This document shows, piece after piece, positions 16,188-25,422 of a DNA stretch of 64,000 nucleotides. The translations under genes and the position numbers were made by a program. Every line of letters begins with the position of its first letter. Position 1 is the stretch's first letter. The stretch covers positions 62,001 to 126,000 of the forward strand of contig QZKV01000133.1 of the NCBI GenBank assembly GCA_003599575.1. The letters are read 5' to 3'. Under the pieces are notes generated by a model that was not told the origin of the DNA, did no database searches, and worked only from the letters and a program-made list of their open reading frames with translations. Source of the DNA: Desulfobacteraceae bacterium. Lineage in GTDB: Bacteria > Desulfobacterota > Desulfobacteria > Desulfobacterales > Desulfosarcinaceae.

Positions 16188-18425
16188 ATGACGGAACCTG
16201 TTGACGAGAATGCACCGACCCTGCTGCGTTACCTGGAACCCCTAGATTCGGGGCTGCGGTTCTGCCTGTTCACCGATGGCGGAGCGCCGGGCGTACAAGA
16301 CGCGCCCCTGGAAGCGTTCGAGGGCGCCGGTCCTTATGCCGGACTGTTGGCCGGTACCGTCGGCGCAGACCGCGAGCTCCCCGTGGGTGAAATTTTCTTT
16401 TTGATCCAGCTGGATCATTACCGTGTCAGCCCGGGCGAACTGCTGCCGGTGACCAATCCACAGATTGACCAGCTTTGGCAGGCTGGATTCAAGCGGCTGC
16501 GCGGGCAGAGGTACGATAATTTCTCTGCTGTGCTGCCGGAGCAGGTCGATGCCGAAGGTCAGCTCCTGCCGCTGCGCCCGCTTTTTCACTGCCGCAGCAA
16601 AAACCGCTTCGGTCATGCTTTATGCCCCCATTGCGGGGGCGGCCTGGACCTTTGTCGCGATGATCGATTGCTCAAGGTTTGGGGATTGCCGGGCTACAGC
16701 GACAGCCTGGAACGCTACCTGTTTTGCCCGGCCTGCCGCCAGGCCGGTAGAGACCCGTCTTTCTACGCCCGGGTCGCACCGGCCGAAAGCCCGGCCCACC
16801 TGCATGATGGCGATCACCTGGTGCAGTCTTTCGGCCGGCTGCTTGCACGGCAGGATCTGGCCGGCGATCTGCCTTGCATCGGCTGCGATGCGGCCGGCGA
16901 CTGCTATGGTCCCCGGACTTTGGTGCGCGAGCGCCTGCGGCCCCTGTTTTTCTATCCTTTTTATATGCTGATGCAGCCGGAGCCCTCGATCAACGCCCTG
17001 GATTTTTTGGAACTGCTCTCCGGAGTGGCCTTTGAGGCGGTCGTCCAAAAGGCGGCCCGGCAGCAGAAGGGGGGCCGGGCGAGAAAATTACATCAGCATC
17101 GGGAACTGCTTGCATCGGCCGACAGGTACCTGTTTCCCAAGGGCGCCCGCCTCTTCGGCGAAGTGCTCTATTTGAAATTGACCCTGCTCGATGAACTGGT
17201 CGCGTTGAGCATCCGCACGCCGGAAATTTTGGACGAACCGGCCGCTTGCATGTCCCTGGAAAGCTTTTGGGTGCATCTGCCGGTTCAAACCACGCGCTTG
17301 CCGCTGTTCTGGAATTTTTCATTGCGCATGGTCGATGCGGTCGGACGGCCCGGGTACGATGCCCTGAAGGGCGTTCTGCCCCAGGCGCGCCTGCGGCATT
17401 TTCTGGGCAGCGCCTGGTTTTACACTCTGCTGGTCAATGACCGGCAGGGCATGGCCGTTGTGCAAAACGCCCTGGAGCAGCTTTTATCCGATGCGGCTGC
17501 CATTGCGCGTCTCACGCAAGGTGACGGAAATTCTATCGACGCCAAATTTTCAGCCGCTAACCTCGTTTTGCAAGATGGCCTCCCTCCGGCCGGCCCCCAA
17601 TGGGAAGCATTATGGCGGCGCGCGCTGGCTTTGGGTCTGGAGCTGATGCCATCGGCTCGATTAACGGCTGCGGCCTGGAGCGCCGACGACTTCCGCTCGC
17701 GCCTCGATGCGCTTCGCCGCGACGTTTATGATTTTCTTTTTTGTGAACCGCCCGCCGCGGAAACGCTCGCAAGATCAACGGCCGAAACACAGAAAGAAGC
17801 CGTGCCCGCGCATGATGCGGCCGATGCACAGATCGCCCGTATACTGCAAACCATCCTTAAGCAGTGGCCGTCCTGCGCTTCCGAATCACCGCAGGCAACG
17901 GAAACCGCTGTGAATGTCGCACCGCCGTCCGGGAAGCCCAGCGCGGGCGCACTTCCCAATGAGGACGGGGATTACCAGGAGACGGTCATCTTGGGGCCTG
18001 ACATCCCGCTTGCGCAGAATGAAGCCGTGCCTTCAAAAGACCCGCAGGAAGACTTGGAACAGACCGTATGGATGGGACCGGCGTCATCCAATAAGCGTCC
18101 CGATCAGCCGCCCGGGGGGTTGGAGGCGACCGTCATCATCTCCACTCGACCGGATGATAGCAAACCGCCGGCCGCACCACCAGAATTGGAGAAAACGGTC
18201 ATTTTGGGCCAACCGGCTTCCGGCAGCGCGGGCGGTGATTTGGAAGAGACCATCATCATGAGCCCTGGGGCAATGCCCCGGCCGCCGGCCCCACCGGTTC
18301 CCCCCAAAACACCACATCGATCCGGAGGTGGCGCAAACCCGCCGTCCCCGCCGGAAAACCTGGAGCAAACGGTCATTATTCGTCCCGATTTGGTGAAGAA
18401 CAGGAAACCCGGCCATGATCAATGA
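16188..18425 (+). CDS. T6SS-linked zinc-finger protein with six LExTVI motifs
   Basis: A 745-residue protein of no family I recognise. The N-terminal third contains a zinc-ribbon-like set of cysteines: CPHCGGGLDLC, then CPAC, and a further CIGCDAAGDC. A long alpha-helical middle part follows. The last about 150 residues are low-complexity, rich in Pro, and carry six copies of a short motif: YQETVILGP, LEQTVWMGP, LEATVIIST, LEKTVILGQ, LEETIIMSP and LEQTVIIRP. Each has a threonine followed at +3 by Leu, Met or Ile, resembling pThr ligands of FHA domains. It heads the T6SS operon and overlaps the next gene by 11 bases. The start is uncertain: ATG 16188 is preferred, GTG 16143 would add 15 residues. 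Confidence 0.75.
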   Translation: MTEPVDENAPTLLRYLEPLDSGLRFCLFTDGGAPGVQDAPLEAFEGAGPYAGLLAGTVGADRELPVGEIFFLIQLDHYRVSPGELLPVTNPQIDQLWQAGFKRLRGQRYDNFSAVLPEQVDAEGQLLPLRPLFHCRSKNRFGHALCPHCGGGLDLCRDDRLLKVWGLPGYSDSLERYLFCPACRQAGRDPSFYARVAPAESPAHLHDGDHLVQSFGRLLARQDLAGDLPCIGCDAAGDCYGPRTLVRERLRPLFFYPFYMLMQPEPSINALDFLELLSGVAFEAVVQKAARQQKGGRARKLHQHRELLASADRYLFPKGARLFGEVLYLKLTLLDELVALSIRTPEILDEPAACMSLESFWVHLPVQTTRLPLFWNFSLRMVDAVGRPGYDALKGVLPQARLRHFLGSAWFYTLLVNDRQGMAVVQNALEQLLSDAAAIARLTQGDGNSIDAKFSAANLVLQDGLPPAGPQWEALWRRALALGLELMPSARLTAAAWSADDFRSRLDALRRDVYDFLFCEPPAAETLARSTAETQKEAVPAHDAADAQIARILQTILKQWPSCASESPQATETAVNVAPPSGKPSAGALPNEDGDYQETVILGPDIPLAQNEAVPSKDPQEDLEQTVWMGPASSNKRPDQPPGGLEATVIISTRPDDSKPPAAPPELEKTVILGQPASGSAGGDLEETIIMSPGAMPRPPAPPVPPKTPHRSGGGANPPSPPENLEQTVIIRPDLVKNRKPGHDQ

Positions 18426-19134
18426 AACCTTGCCCGCCCGGTTGGCCGACGATATTCGCCGTATCTATTCCGCCGATCCGTCCAATGCGCCGCAGGCCAT
18501 CGAATCGCACTTGAAAGCAAGCTTGGCTGATTATCCAACTGCTGAAGGCCGCGCCGCGGTTCAAGAGGTCCTGAAAAAATTTGTCCCCGGCGACGGGCAT
18601 GTTCCGGTCGCTGATAAACAGGTGCTGACCCGCGTGTTCAGTCTGCTGCTGGGCCGCAAGGTGACTCCCGATGATATTTCTTCGGGTGAAGTGATTGAGC
18701 GGCTGGCACAGTCGTTGAACACCATCTTCAATGCCCTCAACCGCCTGATCAGCGTCATCAACATGACTTTTTCAGGCGGCGCCCGCCAGGGCGAACAGAC
18801 CATCCGGCAATTTATCGGGTTTCATCTGGGAGGCGAGGATCAAACCCAATCTCTGGAAGCCTATTTGGGACGCATCAATGATGCGTTTCTCATTACCCAG
18901 GAGGCGTTCAAGAAGGCGGGCCAGACCAAAGTCGAGCAGATTTTGCAGGCGCTTGAAATGGACAAACGTACCGAACGTTCCAGTGTCTTGAAAATCGGAC
19001 CGTTGCGCAAGGCGGAAGACTTCGATATTCTCAAGGAGAAAATCGAGCGGATCAGACGCTGGTTCGATTCGGGGCGTTTCATGGAAGATTACCTGAGAGA
19101 ATTTGAAAAGAATTGTCAGACGCTTACGCCATGA
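18415..19134 (+). CDS. T6SS-associated protein of unknown function
   Basis: A 239-residue mostly helical soluble protein starting 11 bases before the end of the preceding gene, so the two are translationally linked. No domain is confidently recognised. Its layout (a central SLEAYLGRINDAFLITQEAF segment, then GPLRKAEDFDILKEK and a C-terminal WFDSGRFMEDYLREFEKNC) loosely recalls the C-terminal region of T6SS FHA-domain proteins (TagH/Fha), but there is no FHA domain and the resemblance is weak. Since no Fha or PpkA gene lies in this locus, a part in T6SS regulation or assembly at the Fha position is a reasonable guess only. Confidence 0.7.
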   Translation: MINETLPARLADDIRRIYSADPSNAPQAIESHLKASLADYPTAEGRAAVQEVLKKFVPGDGHVPVADKQVLTRVFSLLLGRKVTPDDISSGEVIERLAQSLNTIFNALNRLISVINMTFSGGARQGEQTIRQFIGFHLGGEDQTQSLEAYLGRINDAFLITQEAFKKAGQTKVEQILQALEMDKRTERSSVLKIGPLRKAEDFDILKEKIERIRRWFDSGRFMEDYLREFEKNCQTLTP

Positions 19135-19150
19135 TGAGGAGGTCGTTTCG

Positions 19151-19669
19151 ATGATCTATAGACTCTTGTCCGCCATTTGCGCAGCACTTCTGATCAGCGG
19201 TTGCGCTTCACAACCCACGCCTCCGCCGGAGTGGGGGTATGAAAAAGATGCCGTCCAGATTCATTTGAAGGCCGATGCCAAGCTGAACCTGGATGACAAC
19301 GTACCGCATACCCTGGTGTTGTGCATTTATCAGCTCAGGGACCCGAACACGTTCAACCAGTTGTCCGACGACACCGAAGGAATCTACAAGTTGCTGGAGT
19401 GCAACCTTTTCGATGGCAGTGTGGCCACTGCCAAACGGATCATCGTGCACCCCGGTCAGGATATGACCGTCAAACTGGACCGCGCCGAAGGGGCTAAATA
19501 TGTAGCCGTGGCGGCCGGTTACTACGTGCTGCAAAAGAGCCGTATGGTCCGGCTGTACGATATCCCGGTCGTCGTCGAGACCAAAGGATTGGTCAAAAAG
19601 ACGACCATTTCCAAGCCCGGCACGCTGGTTATCGACCTTGACCTGGGACCTTCGCAGATCAGATCCTAG
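19151..19669 (+). CDS. tssJ: T6SS outer-membrane lipoprotein TssJ
   Basis: A 172-residue protein with a short lipoprotein signal peptide ending in the lipobox LISGC (Cys18). TssJ is anchored in the inner leaflet of the outer membrane and binds the periplasmic domain of TssM in the membrane complex. The mature part is beta-rich, transthyretin-like, with the family's YQLRDPNTFNQL region. The ATG at 19151 is chosen over the upstream in-frame ATG at 19103 because AGGAGG (19137-19142) precedes it by eight bases and it places the lipobox correctly. A 187-base gap without a gene separates it from tssK. Confidence 0.88.
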   Translation: MIYRLLSAICAALLISGCASQPTPPPEWGYEKDAVQIHLKADAKLNLDDNVPHTLVLCIYQLRDPNTFNQLSDDTEGIYKLLECNLFDGSVATAKRIIVHPGQDMTVKLDRAEGAKYVAVAAGYYVLQKSRMVRLYDIPVVVETKGLVKKTTISKPGTLVIDLDLGPSQIRS

Positions 19670-19856
19670 CCGGTGCCTGCCCTGCAAGAAGAAGTTTGCC
19701 ACTGTTCAACCTTAAGGAGACGCTTTGGAGATGATCGGTAAATACGCATCAACTCTCAAGCAATAGGGAATAACAAATGGACACCGGATAGGTCGGATGT
19801 TCGGTTTTTCAGTTGCGGAATGTACCGATTCGGATCGTTGCGAACGTTAAGGATAA

Positions 19857-21245
19857 ATGATGGAAAAACCGCTCTTCTGGCATCAAGGGTTATTTCTACA
19901 GCCACAGCACCTGCAGCTCGAAAGTCGCTATCACGAGACTTTGAACTTTCCGCTGAAGCAATATCTGCAACCGCACTTCTGGGGTGTCGTTCACTACGAG
20001 GTGGGCAAGTCGGCCCTCGGCAATCGCAGCTTTCATCTGACGGAAGGACGTTTTCTTTTTCCCGACATGACCTACGTGGAAGTCCCGGGCAATGCGGTGG
20101 TCATGCCGCGTTCTTTTGAAGCCGCTTGGGAAAAGGGCAGCCAGCAATTCGGTGTTTATATCGGCTTGCGCAAATTCAGCACGACCGGCCGCAATGTCAG
20201 CGTGGTGACCGGCGACCCTAATATCTTCGATGTCAACACCCGCTGGATGACCGCCAACACGGCCGAACAGGTGCCGGATCTTCACCGCGACGGACCGGCC
20301 GCCGATGTGCAAAAACTCTCCTATGTACTGAAGATTTTCTGGGAGTCGGAGAAACACCAGCTTGGCGATTACGATCTGATCCCGCTGGCCAAACTGGAGC
20401 GGGAACAGGATCAGGTGCGATTGTCGGCCCAATTTGTGCCGCCCTGCCTTTGCGTGGGAGCCGATGAGACCCTGTTCAAAATCATCAAAGAGATCCGCGA
20501 CCAGATCGGCGCACGCAGCCGCCAATTGGAAGCCTACAAGCGTGATCGCGGACTTCATTCCGCCGAATTCGGCGCGCGCGACATGGTCTACCTCCTGGCC
20601 TTGCGGTCATTGAACCGATATGCCGCCTTGCTGAACCATTACACAGCCGTCCGTACCGTGCATCCGTGGGTTGTTTACGGGCTGCTCAGCCAGCTGATCG
20701 GAGAGCTTTCGACTTTTTCGGGCGATATTTCCTTTACGGGAGAGGCGCTGGACGGGCAGCGCTGGCTGCTGGAGTACGAGCATGCCGCCCCGGGCCCCTG
20801 TTTCGCGTCCGCTCTGTCGCTGATCACCCGGCTGCTTGACCAGATTACCGCCGGGCCGGAATATATACTGCCGCTGATGTTCGACGGCACCTATTTCGGT
20901 ACCGATCTGCCGCCCGCGGTATTCGAGGGACGCAATCGCTTCTACCTCATGCTGGAAACCGAATCCGATCCGCAGTCGGTGCTGGGCGCCGTTGAGCGCA
21001 TCGCCAAACTGGGCAGCCGTGAAACACTGCCCCTGTTGATCGCCCGCTCGCTTTCCGGTGTCAGCATGCAACACCTTTCTGCGCCGCCGCAAGAGCTGCC
21101 GCGGCGCAGTCATGCATCCTATTTCCAGATCGATCACCATGGCGATCAGTGGGCCCAGGTGCAGAAGGGGAAAAATCTGGCCTTGTACTGGGACACGGCC
21201 CCCGAAGACCTGAAAGTCGAACTGATGGTCGTGGGAAGGAGTTAA
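19857..21245 (+). CDS. tssK: T6SS baseplate protein TssK
   Basis: A 462-residue TssK (ImpJ/VasE), about the usual length. The N-terminus PLFWHQGLFLQPQHLQ is the family signature. TssK is a trimeric cytoplasmic adaptor that links the TssFG wedge of the baseplate to the TssL/TssM membrane complex, and resembles phage receptor-binding proteins. Two adjacent ATG codons (19857, 19860) follow AAGGA; either may be used. The gene is followed after seven bases by tssL, the standard tssJ-K-L-M order. Confidence 0.95.
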   Translation: MMEKPLFWHQGLFLQPQHLQLESRYHETLNFPLKQYLQPHFWGVVHYEVGKSALGNRSFHLTEGRFLFPDMTYVEVPGNAVVMPRSFEAAWEKGSQQFGVYIGLRKFSTTGRNVSVVTGDPNIFDVNTRWMTANTAEQVPDLHRDGPAADVQKLSYVLKIFWESEKHQLGDYDLIPLAKLEREQDQVRLSAQFVPPCLCVGADETLFKIIKEIRDQIGARSRQLEAYKRDRGLHSAEFGARDMVYLLALRSLNRYAALLNHYTAVRTVHPWVVYGLLSQLIGELSTFSGDISFTGEALDGQRWLLEYEHAAPGPCFASALSLITRLLDQITAGPEYILPLMFDGTYFGTDLPPAVFEGRNRFYLMLETESDPQSVLGAVERIAKLGSRETLPLLIARSLSGVSMQHLSAPPQELPRRSHASYFQIDHHGDQWAQVQKGKNLALYWDTAPEDLKVELMVVGRS

Positions 21246-21252
21246 GGCTGTC

Positions 21253-21930
21253 ATGCGGTTAACCGATTGTTTCATGGAGATGATCGCTTATACGGCCCTG
21301 GTCGTATACAAAGAGGGCGGAAAGCAGCTTTCCTACGAACAGATGCGCGCCAATATGCAGCGTTTGATCCGCCAAAGTGAAGCCTGTACGGAGAAAGGGC
21401 GCTTTTCCCAGGAAGACTACAATCTCGCCCGCTTCGCCGTTTTTGCCTGGGTGGACGAAGCCATCCTTTCTTCCCAATGGCAAGGACGCCAGCAATGGCA
21501 GCGGGAGCAGTTGCAGCGGCAATATTTTCAATCCGCCGATGCCGGTGAGTTGTTTTTCGAACGCCTCAATGTCCTCGGACCGCATCAGCGCGACGTGCGC
21601 GAAGTGTACTATCTGTGCCTGGCCCTGGGCTTTACCGGTCAGTACTGCCATGCGGGGGACGACTTACTGCTGGAGCAACTGCGCACCTCCAATCTGAAGT
21701 ATCTCACCGGCAGTTCCGTGGGCCTGCCTTCATTGGAAAAAGAAGAAATCTTTCCGGAAGCCTATCCCGCGGGACAGGCCGGCCCGCATGCCATGCCGGT
21801 CAAGGGGGTGCGCTGGTCCTGGTTCACACCGGCGTGTGCCGCTGCGCCGGTGGTTTTGTACGTTGTTTTGTTTCTGATCTATAAATTCATCCTCGGCAGT
21901 ATCGGGGGAACGCTCATGGGTACGGTATAG
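21253..21930 (+). CDS. tssL: T6SS inner-membrane protein TssL (DotU/IcmH-like)
   Basis: A 225-residue TssL. The N-terminal cytoplasmic helical domain is followed by a single membrane anchor near residues 190-216 (TPACAAAPVVLYVVLFLIYK), so it is a tail-anchored protein. It lacks the C-terminal OmpA-like peptidoglycan-binding domain present in extended TssL proteins; cell-wall anchoring would need another protein. With TssM and TssJ it forms the trans-envelope complex and contacts TssK. The tssM start follows three bases after its stop. Confidence 0.92.
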   Translation: MRLTDCFMEMIAYTALVVYKEGGKQLSYEQMRANMQRLIRQSEACTEKGRFSQEDYNLARFAVFAWVDEAILSSQWQGRQQWQREQLQRQYFQSADAGELFFERLNVLGPHQRDVREVYYLCLALGFTGQYCHAGDDLLLEQLRTSNLKYLTGSSVGLPSLEKEEIFPEAYPAGQAGPHAMPVKGVRWSWFTPACAAAPVVLYVVLFLIYKFILGSIGGTLMGTV

Positions 21931-21933
21931 CAG

Positions 21934-24900
21934 ATGAAACAGATCTTGCGAACGGCTTTGAAAGTGTTATTGCTTCTGACCTTGCTGGCCCTGGGACTGC
22001 TGTTGCTGTTCGGCCTGATGATGTGGATCGGCTGGCCCTGGTGGGTCGGTTTCTTCGTGCTCATCGGCTTGCTGGGTCTTACACTGGGGGTGGTTGCGGC
22101 ACGCAAGGTCTGGGCGCGGCGTCGCGAGCAGATGTTTGTCCACCAGGTCATCGCCCAAGATGAAGACATGTACAAGCGCATGGCGCCCAAAGAACAGGAT
22201 GCGGCCAAGGAACTCCGCGCCCGCTGGACCGAGGCGATCGATGCACTGCGCAAATCGCACCTGCGCAAGTCCGGCAATCCGCTTTACGTGCTTCCCTGGT
22301 ATATGGTCATCGGGGAGAGCGGATCGGGCAAAACCACCGCCATTCAAAGCGCACGGCTGTCTTCGCCTTTTGCCGATATGAGCAGAACTTCGGGAATCTC
22401 AGGGACCCGCAATTGCGATTGGTGGTTTTTCGAACAGGCGATCATCATCGATACGGCCGGCCGGTATGCGTTGCCGGTGGACCAGGGGCGCGACAAGGCA
22501 GAATGGCAGGACTTTCTGACCCTGCTGGCCAAATATCGTAAAAAAGAGCCTTTGAACGGCCTGGTCGTCACGCTTGCAGCCGACCGCCTGAATCAGGCAA
22601 CACCGGAAGCGCTCCAGGAAGACGGCCGCAATATCCGCAAACGTATTGAGGAGGTCACGCGCGTATTGGGCGCCCGCTCGCCGGTATACGTGATGGTGAC
22701 CAAGTGCGATTTGATTCAAGGCGCAACGCAATTCTGCGATCTGATGCCCGAAAACGCTTTGAACCAGGCCATGGGTTTTTTGAACCGGGAATCGAGTGCC
22801 GATGCGGCCGGGGTGATCGAAAAAGCCGTTCGCACGGTGGGCGACCGCCTGCGCGACTTACGGCTGATTTTGCTGCACCGCGCCAAAGAGCGTGGCGAGG
22901 CCGCGGGCATGCTGCTGTTCCCCGAAGAACTGGAAAAATTGCAAGAAGGTTTAAGCGCCTTTGCCACGAGCACCTTCCAGCAGAATCCCTACCAGGAAAC
23001 GCCTTTGCTGCGCGGCATCTTCTTCAGCAGCGGACGGCAGGAAGGCACGCCCTTTTCCCACTTTCTCAGCGCGCTGGGGTTGATTCAAGAGCGTGAAGTG
23101 TTGCGCGGCACAAATCGGGGACTTTTTCTGCACGACTTTTTTGCCAAAATTCTACCCGCCGACCGGTATTTGTTCAAGCCGACCCAGCATATGCAGGAGT
23201 GGCGGACGCTCACGCGCAACCTTGGGCTGACCGCCTGGATCGCTTTCATGGTGGCGGTATGCGGTTTGCTCAGTTACACGTTTATTAAAAATCTGAACGC
23301 CATGTCGGATGTGCGCAGGGAGTTTCAGAAACCGGCCCTGTTGCAGGGAGAACTTCTGGCCGACATCATTACCATGGATCGCTTCCGCGAGTCCGTCCTC
23401 CAGGTCGAAGAGCAAAACCGCAACTGGTGGGTTCCGCGCCTATGGCTCGACGATAGCATCGACGTGGAAAAAGGACTAAAGCAAAAGTATGTCGCTCTTT
23501 TTCAGAATGGTTTTATGCAGGGTTTCGACAAAACCCTGGGCGACCGGCTGACGACGTTCGGGGCGGGCGTTCCCAGTGGGGAATTCGGCGCCCACGTGGC
23601 GCTTCTGGTGCGGCGGATCAATTTGCTCAAAGCGCGCTTGGCACAGGAAGATTTGGCCCGCCTGGGCGCTCATCCGCAGCCCGCCTACGATTCATCCGTT
23701 CTCGGGCGAAGCGAGGTGATTCCCGAGGTGCAGAAAAAGCTGGCCGTCGCCTACCTGTATGCCGTTGCCTGGGACCAAGACAGCAGCCGGCTGAACAACG
23801 AGCTGACCGCCCTGCAAACCTTGCTTAAACACCTGCTCACCCTGCCCGGGATAAAGCTCGACTGGCTGGCGGATTGGGTCAGCAGCGATCCCGCGCTATC
23901 AATGGTGACCCTGGCCGATTTTTGGGGCGGCCAAGCGGGCATTGATTCGCCTTCCATTCCCGCAGCTTTCACGCGTGCGGGCAAAGCCAAAATGGATACG
24001 GCTATGGCGGAGATCGAATCGGCCCTGTTCGATCCTTTGATCATCGGCAGCGCCAAGCTGGCCTTTGCCAAATGGTACGACCAACGCTACTTCGAAGCTT
24101 GGCAGAAGTTTGCGCAGTCCTTTGAAAATGGCGGGTCCCAACTCAAGGACAAAGAACAATGGCAAATCGTTGCCAAGCGCCTGCCGACGGACAAGGGGCC
24201 GTTTATAGGATTGATCCGGCGCATTGAAGAAGAGTTCCGGACCTTCAATCCGGAAGCAGCCGTACCATCCTGGGTGGGACTGGTTTACAATTGGGAGGAA
24301 GTGCGCCAGGAAGCCCGGAACACCTCGCCGGCCGACCTGGAAAATCCCGGTTTGATCCAAAAGGCCACCAGCAAAGTGAGCAGCAAAATCAAAAGCGCCG
24401 AACGTGCTTTGGGTGTCAAGGTGCGGGTTTCCATGGAACCTGCAGCGCAGCTCAATGCCGCCAAAGCGATGCACGCCTATCAAACGGCGCTGGATGCGAC
24501 GGTGAAAGCCACCGAGTCGCGCAAAGTGGCTTTCGAAATGGCTTCGGCCTTATACCAGCAGGATCCGGCCACGGGTGAATCTCCCTTCTTAAAAGCGCAG
24601 CGCGCCCTCGATGATCTCAAGGCCATCATGGCCGATCGGCAGGACGACAGTGAAGCCCTGTTCTGGGCGCTTATCGACGGTAATTTGCATTTCATGCAGC
24701 AATATGTCAGCCGCGAGGCGGCTTGTCACCTTCAAACCTTATGGAAGGACAATGTGCTCACGGAGCTTCAGGATGTGAGCACGGACAGGGACATCGCCCA
24801 GATCATGATGGGCAGCGATGGGCTGGCCACTCAATTTATCAAGGGGCCCGCCGGCCCCTTCATCGGTCGCAGTTTGGCCAAAGGGTATTATGCCAAGGAG

Positions 24901-25422
24901 ACGTTGGGTTTGGCGGTGCCGATGAATACGGACTTTATGGCCTATTTGAGCCAAAGCGCTCAAGCTGCGCGGCCCACCAAAAGCAGCTACAGCGTCCAGA
25001 TCCGTGCCTATCCGACCGACGCCAACCGGGATGCCCAATTGCAGCCCCATTCAACCGTGCTGGAGCTGCAGTGTGCCAACGGCAGCACGCGGCTGGAAAA
25101 TCTGAACTATCCTGTATCCAAAACATTTGTCTGGTCTCCGGGCAATTGCGGGGATGTGACCTTCCAAATCGCCGTGGGCAACCTGTTGCTCACCCGGCGC
25201 TATACCGGCCAGCATGCGTTTGCCAAGTTTCTGCATGATTTCAAGACTGGACAATACACCTTCAGCCGTAATGATTTTCCCAGTGATGAAGCCGCCTTAA
25301 ATCGCATGGGCATAAAATACATAAAGGCCAAGTACCAGTTTCAAGGGCAAAACGAGGTCCTTTCGCTGCTGTACAGCGCCCCCGGCAGCCCACCCAGAAA
25401 GATTGCAGCGTGCTGGGATTAG
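21934..25422 (+). CDS. tssM: T6SS membrane-complex protein TssM (IcmF)
   Basis: An 1162-residue TssM with two N-terminal membrane helices (about residues 7-56), a cytoplasmic NTPase-like domain with an intact Walker A motif GESGSGKTT near residues 127-135 and a DTAGR motif near residue 173, a third membrane helix at about 430-453, and a large periplasmic part that binds TssJ. Length and layout are typical. Presence of the full Walker A suggests this TssM may bind nucleotide, which not all homologues do. The last 13 bases overlap tagF. Confidence 0.95.
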   Translation: MKQILRTALKVLLLLTLLALGLLLLFGLMMWIGWPWWVGFFVLIGLLGLTLGVVAARKVWARRREQMFVHQVIAQDEDMYKRMAPKEQDAAKELRARWTEAIDALRKSHLRKSGNPLYVLPWYMVIGESGSGKTTAIQSARLSSPFADMSRTSGISGTRNCDWWFFEQAIIIDTAGRYALPVDQGRDKAEWQDFLTLLAKYRKKEPLNGLVVTLAADRLNQATPEALQEDGRNIRKRIEEVTRVLGARSPVYVMVTKCDLIQGATQFCDLMPENALNQAMGFLNRESSADAAGVIEKAVRTVGDRLRDLRLILLHRAKERGEAAGMLLFPEELEKLQEGLSAFATSTFQQNPYQETPLLRGIFFSSGRQEGTPFSHFLSALGLIQEREVLRGTNRGLFLHDFFAKILPADRYLFKPTQHMQEWRTLTRNLGLTAWIAFMVAVCGLLSYTFIKNLNAMSDVRREFQKPALLQGELLADIITMDRFRESVLQVEEQNRNWWVPRLWLDDSIDVEKGLKQKYVALFQNGFMQGFDKTLGDRLTTFGAGVPSGEFGAHVALLVRRINLLKARLAQEDLARLGAHPQPAYDSSVLGRSEVIPEVQKKLAVAYLYAVAWDQDSSRLNNELTALQTLLKHLLTLPGIKLDWLADWVSSDPALSMVTLADFWGGQAGIDSPSIPAAFTRAGKAKMDTAMAEIESALFDPLIIGSAKLAFAKWYDQRYFEAWQKFAQSFENGGSQLKDKEQWQIVAKRLPTDKGPFIGLIRRIEEEFRTFNPEAAVPSWVGLVYNWEEVRQEARNTSPADLENPGLIQKATSKVSSKIKSAERALGVKVRVSMEPAAQLNAAKAMHAYQTALDATVKATESRKVAFEMASALYQQDPATGESPFLKAQRALDDLKAIMADRQDDSEALFWALIDGNLHFMQQYVSREAACHLQTLWKDNVLTELQDVSTDRDIAQIMMGSDGLATQFIKGPAGPFIGRSLAKGYYAKETLGLAVPMNTDFMAYLSQSAQAARPTKSSYSVQIRAYPTDANRDAQLQPHSTVLELQCANGSTRLENLNYPVSKTFVWSPGNCGDVTFQIAVGNLLLTRRYTGQHAFAKFLHDFKTGQYTFSRNDFPSDEAALNRMGIKYIKAKYQFQGQNEVLSLLYSAPGSPPRKIAACWD

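Noticed and set aside
19730-19770. Ten-codon frame between tssJ and tssK with a nearby GGAG
   Set aside because: Too short to support and no sign of conservation visible in a single sequence.
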